From NCBI GenBank assembly GCA_026936325.1, contig JAPTHN010000003.1:82511006-82575005 (forward strand): 64,000 bases of DNA, in the 5' to 3' direction. Below the pieces are notes generated by a model. That model saw only the letters and a program-made list of their open reading frames with translations. It was not told the origin of the DNA and did not search any database. Source of the DNA: Platynereis dumerilii (taxonomy: Eukaryota > Annelida > Polychaeta > Phyllodocida > Nereididae). The stretch's first letter is position 1; each line of letters starts with the position of its first letter. Positions 43,096 through 54,799 of the stretch are shown here, one piece after another. The position numbers and the translations under genes were made by a program.

Positions 43096-46000
43096 CTGTT
43101 CTGCGAGGCATGTACCTGATTGGCAGTATCTGGGCATCCTGGATTCTTTGATTGATTGATTGATTTATTTTGAAATTCAGACAGAGTTACAATATTAAAT
43201 TCCCATTCGATAGACTCAGTTTACAGCTTTGCTGCTGCCAAACAGCAATGTCATGGTAGTAAAAAACTGATTGGTATTGCCAAGCAAAGAGTGCCATGTA
43301 TCAACATTGCTGCTCTGACATTAGTCATCAGTATGTTATACCACTGATTTGGAGCATGCATGTCTACGAGCTTGAACTGTACCTGTAAATTATGCTTCAC
43401 CACGATACAGACAACTCTCTTTGACCCTAAACATGTCAACCACGTGGGCCTATACGCTGGGCCTGTCAGCTGCTGCTACCATGTAGCTGTCAGGTTCTAG
43501 TTCTTGTGACTGAGCCTGGCAATCAAGTGTTGGTTTGTTGGCTATCTGAAGTGCAGACACGCAGTGAATCACAATGCTTGTCTCTTTTCTACTTAACCTG
43601 ACCTGGAAATACTTGTAGTACCTTTTCTATTGTTGCCACTCACCTTGGAACATACCTATTGAGGACCATTCCATCAGAAGGTGCTACAAATCCATAAAAA
43701 TATGAGGTCCAGTCAGGGGACTACTATCCCAGAGGTGTCAATGTGGCATTGCAGTGAAAATTTGTGGCTTAATTTCAACTAATATGTCAGTTGCCTGATT
43801 AATAAACAAACGCTAAACTTTGGTAATCCAACTAAAATTCAAATATTTTGATGATGAACTGAAACTTGTATGGCATTTTCCACACTCAAATTTCTCAATA
43901 TTCCCCCATGCAAACACAGACCAAAATTCATAATCATCAGATCTTTTCCTCAAAATTGCATACTTTTGTTGGTTTGGTGGTCTCCATGGCTACCAGTTTG
44001 ATCTTAGGTTAACCATTTTGAAATTCTTGAAGTACATGGACCACCCTCTGATGACAAAATTTTGAATTGAGTTGCTTGTTCTAAAAATGTTGGATACCCC
44101 AATTGGAGGGGAATCTCTCTTCAAAATGATGTAATGGTGATACAGAACACCAAACAGTAAATCTCTAATCAAATGTGACAAGAAATATGTCTGAGCTGTC
44201 CGGACCGAGGCATGCCAATACCACCGAAATGTAACAATTTATCGGTTGCTAAGGTAATAAACAAATGCTGAGCCTTGGTAACCAAGTGAAATTCAAATGT
44301 TTTAATGATGAATTTTTCATACACAAATTGTTCAATATTTCTTCGTTCAAAATGAGACACAAACTCAGAATCATCAGGTCCTTTTCTCAAAATGGCGTAT
44401 TTTGTTGATTTGGTGGTCTCCATGGCAACCAGTTTGATCTTAGGTTAACCATTTAATATTCTTGAAGTATTCCTCACACATGGACCACCCTCTGATGACA
44501 AAAAGTTTGAATTGAATTGCTTGTTCTTCTGTACTGCCGAAATTGTGAGCCTGCTGGTGGATTCAAATTTGTTTAATTGGGTTACTTTGGTAACACTTTG
44601 TGTCCAGGGTATTAAACCGACAGAGAAAAGAAAGATATCACCAGAACGCTGAGAAAAAGGGCTTTCTGATGCATGTCATTGAAATCCTAAAAATATGTAA
44701 ATTTTATTTGTTTTTGAGAAGTTATCATTGACTTTCAGAAAAAAATTAACTGTCTTTAAGAATTCCTGGTTGTCATGGCAACCATATAAACAATGGGTGT
44801 CAATGATTTTCTCAGTCTGCTCACCCAATCTCCGTTTCACCATAATGTGAAGTCAGATTGCATTTATCACTAATTGTTTCTGTTTTATGCAGTATTTAGT
44901 AAAACAATTCTTGAAATCATTTTTTTAAATCCGTTGCCATGGAAACCTGTACTGCCAAGTTCGCACAGAATTTCAGCATTTTTTAGTAGCATTACCGGAA
45001 ACTAGAGAATTTTCTGCAAATTTTGGTATATGAAACTTGCTGTTGTACTTCCGTGCAGGGTATCTTCTTATATATTGCACTTTTTGGCCTCCAGCTGCTC
45101 TACTATATACTGTATCTTGTTAAAATATGTCATTATTACAAGGATATATTTTCAAAACAATCCTCGCCATTTCACAACTTCCTAAACTTATAACTTTAGA
45201 CTGTATTACATTTCCTCTGCTCTTGAATTTTCTAATTTTTGTTCATTTTCAGGAAAAGCTGTACAATCTTCAGATGGTTCTATGACTCATATTATCTTCC
45301 TTGCATGTATTTTTTAGAAGGCATTGCATGTAATCTCTCTGATAGTTTTTTCAATTAAATTAACATTAAAAAATTTGCTCTTCTCATGCAAAATTGAAGT
45401 AATTTTAAAAATGAATAAATATGCCAGATATCAAATTATACCCTTGTTTTCGTTGTAATTCATGATGTCACAATTGGCTTTTTATGTTTTATGGAGAGAA
45501 AAAAAAATTGATATTCCTAATTTCAATAATCCAAGATACCCAAACTGTGCAGGTTTCAAACTCATTGTAAGTGAACACTACAAAATCTGGTCCGCATTTC
45601 ATGACTTCTGTTTTCCAACAAATTAAGCATATGGTTTTATTTCTATGATCTGATTTCTCGTGGATCACTTGCAAATTACCTCAATAAATTATGTGACTCA
45701 GATATCATGTGTCTGCATTAATTCTAACAAAAGCTATGGAAAGTTGGACGAAACTTTTGGAAAACCCCTCGTAGACTGTTGACAATGATCAGTTCTCAAG
45801 ATGTAGTTTTGTTTCAAAACTCCAAGTAAGTCAAATATATTGGACACTACAGAGTGCAGTCCCCAGCTTCTTTGTTGTTGAGGAGTTGTCCCTCCACGGA
45901 GCCCAGGGAAAACCATATAGTAGGGTAGACCAGGGCAGGTTGAACCTCGGGGCACATTGGACCATCGCCAATATTTTTTAAATAAAACAAGTACAGTTAA

Positions 46001-46849
46001 CGAAATCCCCAATGAAGAGACCTTTAGTGGTATGCCTTTTGGCCAAAATATTTTGTTGTCTGATTTCCGGCATAAAAAGTTACTTTTTCCAAGTCTCGAT
46101 AGCCAGGTCACCCTTCTTAGAATATAGGGGATCCAGTCCGGCAAGTCTCATAAATAGAAACTATCACTACTTAAGTAAAGTTTTATATAAGTTTCCCGAG
46201 TTCAAATTCAACTTTGTTAGCAAGGCATGCACATTTTCATAAGAGGTTGGAACCGGGCAGGTTGGACCAGCATGGCCGGGGCACGTCGGACCATTATAAA
46301 CTAGATTGACTGACAAAAAATTATCTGCGAAATACCAGCTGTGTAATTTTTAACATGACTAGATAAGCACATTTCCATATGCAAGACGAGCAGTGGGTAG
46401 CGGTTATTGCCGGTTGGAATGCGATATAGGGTGCATCGCCTGGGCCTACAACAAGTCAGTAGATCCATGTGACTAGAGCGACTGAGGCATGGCGGCACCA
46501 AGTAAAATAATGCAAGAAGTACTAACACTACGGGCAATACATGTTGGTATGGTAAGGTGGAAATAGTTCGCATCACTGAGCCTAAATAGAAAAACAAGTG
46601 TGTCTATTCGTAGGTGTTTATTTCATTCAGGGCTGTATAAACCTGTGGGGAAAACGGGTAACTTCCATGAGAACGTAGTTGTCAGAATCTAGAGTGTTTT
46701 TTGGCGCTAGGGGACCCATTAGAAACAGTTTTGCCCAGGCACAGAAATGTGCCAATACGGCCCTGATTTCATTGTTAGTGGTAGTAACGTCAATTAATTG
46801 AGTTACAGCATTGATTGGCCTCACTGTCAGTGATTGACGTCATGGACCC

Positions 46850-46978
46850 GACTTGACTGACACCACTTATTGATGTAATGGACTGGTATCAATGATTGAT
46901 ATCAGTGAGTGATATCAGTGAGTCATATCAGTGATAGATATCAGTGATTGATGTCAGTGAGTGATATCAGTGAAAATA
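46850..46978. repeat. Degenerate ~14-bp tandem repeat (gatatcagtgagt)
   Basis: About nine units of 'tgatatcagtgagtga' with drift, inside E3. Confidence 0.85.
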
Positions 46979-47182
46979 ATGTCTGCATTTGTTTGAGGAG
47001 GTATTTAAATGTAATGCAAAAATAAATTTAGAAGCATGTTATGACCGAAAATTAGTTTATAACGGAGACTAGAAGAATAAATGGATGGAATAAGATTGAT
47101 TGACAATGGTTGGCATTTTTATTTGCTTGAGGAGGAGAAAAAAAAGAGCATCTGTCAGAGTAGGTATTCAGCAAAAAAGGAG

Positions 47183-47573
47183 GTATATATTTTTCACTAT
47201 TTGACATGTACACGAATTAGTAAACCTGCAAAAACGAACATATACACGAATTTAGCATTCTTGTAAGTGTGAAATATTGCAATTCACGAATTTGTGAAGG
47301 TGCAATTACGAACATTGCAACCTTAAACTAAAACTAACTCTAAACCTAATTTGAACACTAAACCCTAGTGATATAGCACTTCCACGAAAGTTAGTGTTAG
47401 CAGATTTACGAATGAATAATAAAGCACATTCACGACTGACATGATCGAGTGTTAGTTATCACATGTACACGAGCACCTATGCTCGTTTTTTCATGTCCAC
47501 CAATTCGTACATGCTCGTTTTTACACCTCCACGAATTCGTGAACATGCCAAATAATGAAAAATATATACATGC
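47183..47573. mobile_element. MITE family M copy 2
   Basis: Same ends and same interior order as 40325-40727 ('aaacctgcaaaaacgaacat', 'cacctccacgaattcgtgaa'). Inserted in E3. Confidence 0.75.
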
Positions 47574-47694
47574 AAAAAAGGGGTATCTATGTTTATTTTG
47601 TGAATCGTCTGCCAGATAAAGCTATTATATATACGGATATAAGTGAAGGAATACCTCCAGAAGTGTGGCATGCCGCATTATCATGGTTTAGTTT

Positions 47695-47790
47695 ACTTGA
47701 CTGACAGGTAGGTGATGTGGAAATACGACAATCAGAGCCACTACTTGACTGACAGGTAGGTGATGGGGAAATACGACAATCAGAGCCACT
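47695..47790. repeat. 48-bp direct duplication
   Basis: 'acttgactgacaggtaggtg' starts at 47695 and 47743. Copies differ at about one position. Confidence 0.9.
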
Positions 47791-47813
47791 ACTTGAGCAC
47801 ATGTGATTATGAC

Positions 47814-47882
47814 TTGATTGATTAATTTATTCGACAAAAAGTGGCTTCCAAAACTTTTTGTCGAATCAATTAATCAATCAAA
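47814..47882. repeat. Near-perfect hairpin, ~28-bp stem
   Basis: 'ttgattgattaatttattcg' ... 'cgaatcaattaatcaatcaa' with a ~9-bp loop (ggcttccaa). It is the sharpest short hairpin in the window. Confidence 0.85.
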
Positions 47883-49169
47883 CTTGGCAGACAACAGGCA
47901 TGTACGTATAGGCTAGATGTAGAGGACAACCTCTAGTAATTCTTAAGACGAGCCACTGCTCTTCTAGTTAGAGCACCTAGATCATTCCTGTACAACGTGA
48001 GGGTAAAATCAATTAATTTGGCTAATCTGCCAGCCATTCTAGCTGAAACAAGATTTATTACAATTGTCTGGGTGAATATTCCGATATAATTATTCTGCAA
48101 TGATGCACAAGTATGTGTGAATAAAATGTGGTGTTCGCTCATTTTCTTGTATTTTCTTGGACTTTCAGTCCGTGGTCCAACCTGCCCCAGTGCCCCTCAT
48201 GGTGGTCCAACCTGCCCCGGGTCCAGGGCACGTTGAACCACAAAAAAATTTTCTTTTGAACTTATTTTTCTCCTCAACTATGGATAGCAGATCGACTTGA
48301 TTTGGCATAAGGACAGTAGGGTGGTCCACATTCCTATGGGTAAAATCAAATCTCCAAAAACCCCCAATTTGAAAGTAGAAATTGATTACCACATAAGTAA
48401 AACAAACACATGCAAAATTTCAGCCAAATCGGTTATTATTGAGAGGTGGCACAAAGCCCCTGAAGTTTATCATGTAATTCCTGAAAAAATACCGTAAAAT
48501 TCTCATATACTTTCAAATGGTCAGTTTCCCAGATCTTTCTCTGAAGTAAATATTTTTTTTCGTTTTTTTAGAATATGATAAAGTTTGCATGGCAAAGTAA
48601 TATCTGGGGGTTATTTTGGATTTATTATTCATAAATATTTGCCTGTTTTTATGAAAAAATTCTTGAAAATTGACCTATATAATATCTATGCTGACCTTCA
48701 ATAAAACTGTTTAAGTCAGAAAGAATATCGAGACTAGATTGGGCATCCTGACATACTAAAAAAAGGTTATTTGATCAAAATAATTGGCTATTATTGCAAG
48801 AGTTGCAAATACCGATGATTTTTTACGTCTGCTGCAGAGCAATCACATGTTGAACTTCAATGGCTTTGTGCCACCTCTACATATTAATCAATTTTCAAGA
48901 TTCAAGATTTTTTATTGAGAAAATAATACAGTAACATAAATTATAAACAACAGGGCTGATACAGAGATGTATATATGCCCTTTTGCTGAAATTTTTACTC
49001 AGTACCTTCTATTAATATAAGATCACAATGCAAGATTCAAATCAGAGAAATTTAGAATAAAGTGTTTTGTTTTGGACCACCCTAAAGGACAGTGTAGATT
49101 TTCAGAAGTCAGTACAGAGATTTTTCAAATACTTAGAGAGCTCTCTGATTGAGAGCTGGAAAATAAAAA

Positions 49170-49290
49170 GTGGACCAACGTGCCCCGTTCTCCCCTACTA
49201 TTATTACTACCAGGAAGCCACGACTTGTTTACAAAATGAAGTGGACCAACGTGCCCCGGTCTCCCCTACTATTATTACTACCAGGAATCC
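49170..49290. repeat. ~71-bp tandem duplication of the E3 end plus flank
   Basis: 'agtggaccaacgtgccccg' with 'tctcccctactattattact' occurs at 49169 and again at 49240. The second copy includes the E3 terminus and its outside flank. Confidence 0.85.
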
Positions 49291-51761
49291 ATGACTTGTG
49301 TTGTTGTATCTACAACCTGGGGGAAGGAGGGAATTTCAGCCATGAACATTGGAACAGATGGACTTACAAAAAACATGAAGAGGGGAGAGGACGAGACAGA
49401 CCCTTGTCAACGTTAAGAAGATCCTGGGAACAATCTGCAAGATGGTCAGGACAGACAGGAGGCTCAAGGAACAAGAAGCTGGAAACCACGGAGCTGTACT
49501 AGTGAGTCAATTGGGAGAATGGAGAATGACTGACGGAGTTCGGTTATAAGTTATTATGAAAAGACTTTGAATCGAGACATCATTGATAAGCATGGCTTTT
49601 GGTGTTCGGAGAAACGCCCTTGATAGACATTGGTTGATTGTTGGTTCATTTGATTGCCATGAATAAAGCTGGTCGTCTGCGTCAGTCAGCAAGAGCATCT
49701 TTGGTAAAGATGGCTGGAGACGGAGTCTCATTGTTGATGATATATCTATTTGGTGTACATATCATTATGTACTTGTCTCAGAAGTTAAGCTTCCTAATAA
49801 ATAATTTGGCAAGAGGTCTCAAAAAGAAAAGGGGGAAGAGTGTGGCAGTGGTGCCGTAGTGCGCCCTCTAGCGTTGACCTGTTGGCCAAATGACCAGGCC
49901 CAGTGTCATTCGTCTTGTTATAGCTGCTGGGTTAACATCTCTCTGAAGATACTCCAGAAGCATACAGGCCGCCTGATATACCCAATTCCACACTTGTTTA
50001 CAAAATGAATGTAGTAAAATTATTGACAGAGAAAGTCAAGATAATTGTTTATTATGTTGGAAAGCAAAATTAGGCGGTTTTTAGCTAGCCATAGGCGTAG
50101 CTATTGGAATGGGTGATGAGTGTATGGGATTCTGAAAACCATAAACCATGTAAACAGTAAACACTGTAAACAAAAAACTATAAACATGTGAACCAAGAAC
50201 ATGCTAGGTGGCAGCACTGTCCACTGTATGTGTTCAGAATGGCCCTCTGGTGGATAAGGCTAGCAGTATCTTGAGTTCATTCCCTGACAGGTCTAACAGC
50301 AATATAGCCCAATTACTTTTCAGGAGTGTAATTAGATACAATACAATACATTGGATTTCCTGTGTCAATAGGGTCAAGGTGTGAACTTGAAATTCAATTA
50401 ACCAGCAATTGGCTATGGATAGATAGACAGATGGATCCTTACAGAAAATCAGATGTGCAAATAGGAAATAGCTAGATATTCTATCTACAAGCACCTCTTG
50501 AAGTGCTTGCATGTTATTTTTAGAACGTAACAGTGAACATAATCATTTAGTGCCATGACTTTATTGATGAAAACATAAAAGTTATTAAAATCATTTTGAT
50601 TTAAATTTTTCCAAATTTGACCTGGCATAAAACTTTAATTGTACAACTTTCTTATCCCTCTAAAATGTGTGTTTTGATTGTGTGAGATTTTTGGCGTACA
50701 TGCATTTTTTTCCTATTTTACCACATCAACAATTGATTTGTTTAAAAAGAAGGGCCCCATAGTTTTAGTTTCATGAAAATTCTATCAGTTAGCACCAGGG
50801 GAAAAGTGCTTGAATCCTTCAATCCCATTGGCTGATAGATTTCCCGACCATGCCTCTGACTGGTCCAGCCAAGAGACAATCTGGAGTATGTTTAGTGAAT
50901 TTCAATGTAACTTTAAAGGCTTTACAACTTGGTCACTCCTTTAGGTTAAATTTTGAAAGTTGTGTTTCTGGAATTAAAGTGCTATGTCTGCTTCATGTGG
51001 AAAGCAAGTTAAGAATCACTGTTTTAACAAAAAGTTGTTTGGGGCCAATGTTCAGGCCACTCAGTCAAATGGGTTTATTCCTTTAATTGTACTTCACTTG
51101 CATTAAAATGACGGAGTTCATATCACCTCAACTTATAATCTCTGCCTGTTCTTCCTATCTGTCATGCATATTCCTTCCTATTCAGACTGAAGCTCCCTCT
51201 TTCAAGTCCATCCGCCTATCTATCTTACTAGCTATTTATCTATCTGTCTTATTTCATTGTATTCTATTCTTTCCCCTCCAATTTACAAGAAGCTTCCTAG
51301 TTGCCTTTTATTCCGAGGATTTCATGATATTATTTACATTCTTCAAATTGTTATTGACCTGTCTTCAGTATGAATATACTATAGGTCAAAATTGCTATCA
51401 TCCCATTCCATGTTAATCACTGCCCCTTTAATATAAAACCAAATGGCTAGCTTTGAATCCGCAGATTCTTGTTTAAATGAAGAGCTGTATGATGACCTTT
51501 GTTAATACACCTAAGTGAAAATGTTGACCAACTTGCCTCCGCTTTATGAGATCTAAAAACTTTATTTTAGTAAAGGTAAACTAAGTTAAGAAAAGTTGGA
51601 AATTATTTAGGAGCTGCTCATCAATGTACTTTGATATATATTACACCAACGGTAGATGGTAATGTGCCTTTGATTACACCCAATGAACTTGCAAACTCAC
51701 TGATTCTCTCAGACTAAAATACTCTACGACAATAGCATTTGCACCCTCATACTATACTTAC
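49291..51761. other. 5' part of the long gene B intron, no defined element
   Basis: Apart from short G/A-rich text at 49320-49450 and the CTCF-like motifs at 49861 and 50241, I see no supported exon, element end or RNA gene in this 2.5-kb stretch. Confidence 0.4.
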
Positions 51762-53421
51762 ATGAACTAGAGCCTTGGCCACAGCAACCCCAAGGCGACA
51801 GTAAGTAGGGAGGCTGTCCAGTACATCCCACTCCAAAGCAAACGTAGTCTTGTTAAGAGATGAGAGGTGATCAAACATTTTCCATTTTGACATCCATCGC
51901 CTTGAGTGAGGAGGTGCTCCTTCCACAATGTCTGCTAACTTATGCTCAAACGTTTCCGGTTCTTCCATATCTGGCTGACAGTAGATTGGTACGATATCTA
52001 CAGAAACCTCCACTCCACTGTAAAGGCCATTGCCTTCACGCATGAATTTCCAGGGATTTTGCTTAGCAGAGGATATTAATCGAAGATTGATCCCTCTCCA
52101 ACTAATTTTGCGCAGTCTGGTGCAGATAGTGTCCATTAATATACGGAGGAAATTGAAATGAATTGTTGATTTACCACAATATTCAATGCAGTAATATGTA
52201 GCTGCATTTTGCAGGAGTAATTGGATATCTATTTCATCTAGACGTCCTGCTTTCAACTTCTCTCTCATGCTTCCTCCAGTGACAATTTCAGTCTGGTCAA
52301 ATGGCGTGCCTTCCAGAAGTCTCCTGAACAGAAGCTCCATCTCACCTGCCAGAGCTTTAGCTTCTGAAGGTGAAATAACAAGCAATGGTTTCAGTTTGTC
52401 CAAGATCCCAGATTCAGCTGTTATGATGGTGGAACAAAACTGATGGTGTTGTGCATCCATGCAAGATTCCATATTTAAGGACTTGGAGGACCAATTTGGG
52501 TCAAGGCGGGACTGCAGGTCAAGTGGAGTCAAGCCAAATTGGTCCTTAGCTTTTGTGTCCGCTCCAAGGTTTATTAAAATTTCTATTGCGTGTTGATTTT
52601 GGTGCAAGTGAGCTATGTGTAAAGGAGTACACCCATGAAGATCTGTGGCTTTTAATTGCTTTAAAATCAAACTTGTCGGCAATCTGTCAAGAATGACTTT
52701 ATCATGCAGCAATGAAACTGTCAAATGTAGAGGCCCTCTTCCAAAGGAGTTTTCTGTCATTGGTATTTGGAAAACTTTCTCAAACAGATGATCATCCAGC
52801 ATGCCAGGTTGATGTGAGGCAAAGAGTAAACAGTCGACCAGCAGTTTCATTTCCAAGCACCTCTCAATGGTTCCTAAGAGTATGTTGGCCAATTTGCCTC
52901 CTAATTTCCTCAGATTGGCTGGAATAACGTAGCACTCAAGAAGCAGTCCAAGCCAATTATTCTTCTTTGAAAGTTTTCGAACAGCTTCTTCTTCTTTGCA
53001 TGCCGAGAGAAGCGCTTTCAGGTAAGCCTCTTGATGTTTGCCTTGCATCCTTGCTGGATGCTGAAGCCCCTGCAGCGATTTGACATCGGCTTCTGTGAGG
53101 CCACCAGATTTTTGCATGGCCAGGTTCAGCAATTCCATACCCAAGGTTGTGAGGTAACATCTTGATTCTAACAAGGCAGAGCACAGATTTTTGCAAACAG
53201 ATGCCTGTGATGAACATGTCACACCTTCAATGATCTTCAAGATTTCTTTACAAAACCAAGGATTTTGACAACACACCATCGGCAGAGCATTTCCTTTGAG
53301 TACTTCATCAAGAAACACATGATAACTCGGCAATTCTTGAGTCTTAATGTGGTTTGACAAAGAAGTAAGTATTTTTAAGATTCCGCTTTTCAAAGAAAGG
53401 GCTGTGTCCACCCATAGCAGC
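51762..53421 (-). CDS. Gene B exon 3: helical linker, ankyrin repeats, nucleotidyltransferase core
   Basis: 1660 nt, the same length as in gene A, with minus-strand acceptor 'atttcag' and donor 'gtaagt'. Ankyrin units 'GRGPLHLTVSLL' and 'DLHGCTPLHIAHLHQNQH' are present. Active site: 'VTGGSMREKLKAGRLDEIDI' (E at 52233-52235, D at 52227-52229) and 'VEVSVDIVPI' (D at 51996-51998). Flanking sequence is close to gene A, but codons 52092-52217 ('LLQNAATYYCIEYCGK' and on) differ sharply from gene A at equal length. C-lobe segments 'SRRWMSKWKMFDH' and 'ALEWDVLDSLP' are conserved. Confidence 0.92.
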
Positions 53422-53734
53422 CTGAAATGAATTACACAAAACTGGATATTTTATACAGTTGGGCAATGATGAATTATAAACATGCCTCCAATATATTTGA
53501 CTATAAAGAGATTTATTACAGTATTGCAACCAATCATTAAGACACAAAAACCCTTCATTATTTTGCTCAATCAGTGTAACATACTCATAAATCGTACAGA
53601 TACTTATGCCATGTGGTTAATAGCAAAATAATATTTTTTAGATGGCAGACCTTATATACCAACTTACATATCTTGAGAGGTGAGGACAATCAAGTGTAAG
53701 GAATCAATTTATCATTCAACATGAATATACTTAC
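53422..53734 (-). other. Short gene B intron (313 bp)
   Basis: GT-AG on the minus strand, without the fold-back that enlarges the gene A counterpart. Probably closer to the ancestral intron. Confidence 0.8.
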
Positions 53735-54726
53735 AGAGTGGATCCCAATCCCTTTTCAGCCATCTCAAATTTAGCTCCTTTCTTTAGGAATATGTTTTCA
53801 ATTCTTGAAAATATTTCTTTTCTGTCTTTATTGATGCCCTCAGCCACCAACTTGCCTCTCAGAATCCAGCTGTAAGCAGTGATGTAATTGTAATCTTGGA
53901 TGTTGATATTAGCCTTTGTTGAGAGTAAATCAAAGGCAGGCAACGCATCAAATCCATCTTTCCCCCCATTCAAGAAGAAGGCTTTTGCTAGAGAACAAAG
54001 AGCCGTGCACCCCCTGTTATCTTGCATCTCTTGGTTCTTGTCAGACAAGACTTGTTTTAGGAGATCACTGAATTTTTCTTGACCGTCTTTGTTTTGTCTC
54101 AAAGGAAATGACTTGCTCACCAAATGAAGGGCTGTGTTTTCATTGCAGTCCAGTTGGTCAATGCTGGACTCTGTTCTCAACAATGCCACAATGGAGGAGA
54201 CTTGGCTAAGAGAGAGGATGTCCTTTGCCTTCCTTCTACTGTCCAGGAAAATGTGAAGTGGGTACCTCCCATAGCAGTCACTTGCCTTAAGTGCTGATAT
54301 ATCCAAGGCTATAACCTTCTCAACAACTTGCTTGTACAAACTGAACTGCTCTTCGGACAAATCTTTCCTCAAGTTATTCCAATGAAAATCCAGTAACGAA
54401 TGGAGACATCTTGTCTTGTTGTTCTCAGTATTCCCAGGCAAGAAGAAGCATGGCAGGAGCTCCATCAACTGAGGAATAAGATGTCCTTCATTTTGAATGA
54501 TGTGGACGATATTTCCAAAGAAGACCTTTCCAGGCGGATGGGATGATTGGTCCAGTTCATCTGGTAGTTCGTTTGCATCAGCACCTTTCTCCAGCAGATG
54601 TCTTATAGTGCCCACTAGTTCTTCCGTGATTGGAAACGAGTCTTGCTCTCCAGATAGATGCCTTGAATTTCGAATGATGAAATTAAGATACTCGGGTCTT
54701 GTCATCAAGCCCCTACTTGTTAGCAT
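53735..54726 (-). CDS. Gene B exon 2, ankyrin-like module
   Basis: 992 nt, acceptor 'ttccag', donor 'gtaagt'. Starts 'MLTSRGLMTRPEYLNFIIRN' and contains 'DCYGRYPLHIFLDS', 'DCNENTALHLVSKSF', 'DNRGCTALCSLAKAF' and 'YITAYSWILRGKL', ending 'G-S-T-L'. Aligns along its length with gene A exon 14474-15456 with a few small insertions. Likely an adaptor or ligand-binding arm. Confidence 0.9.
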
Positions 54727-54799
54727 CTGGAAGAGGATTTAAATGATATATTCAAAACCTTACCTTCACCAATTTGCTGTAATTAAGTTGTTACAGTAG

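Larger units (their letters stand above)
38587..45768. mobile_element. 7.2-kb mariner-type fold-back in the gene B intron
   Basis: Outer ends: TA-TGAGAGGTTTTCCTAAAG (38587) and, inverted, TA-CGAGGGGTTTTCCAAAAG (to 45768), the mariner-like end also seen at 2534. Inverted arms run 38587-39812 and about 44098-45768, with shared blocks such as 'gagattgggtgagcagactg' and 'ttaggatttcaatgacatgc'. The right arm carries an extra tandem copy of its inner segment (43800-44080 beside 44250-44530). The centre contains a MITE and two SINEs. No transposase frame found. Confidence 0.75.
45923..49195. mobile_element. TIR element E3 (GGGTAGACCAGGGCAGGTTG ends), 3.3 kb
   Basis: Ends GGGTAGACCAGGGCAGGTTG and, inverted, 'caacgtgccccgttctcccc', with ATAGTA/TACTAT outside. 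Internal and subterminal copies of 'gggcaggttggacca' or its complement lie at 46255-46292 and 48172-48240. No transposase recognised. It encloses MITE M copy 2 and other repeats. Same two-module end design as E1 and E2, third module GGACCA. Confidence 0.75.

Noticed and set aside
49170-49502. 110-aa frame ending near 49500 with Arg-rich sequence, considered as a LINE C terminus
   Set aside because: No conserved RT or C-terminal motif could be matched, and the start is inside the duplicated E3 end.
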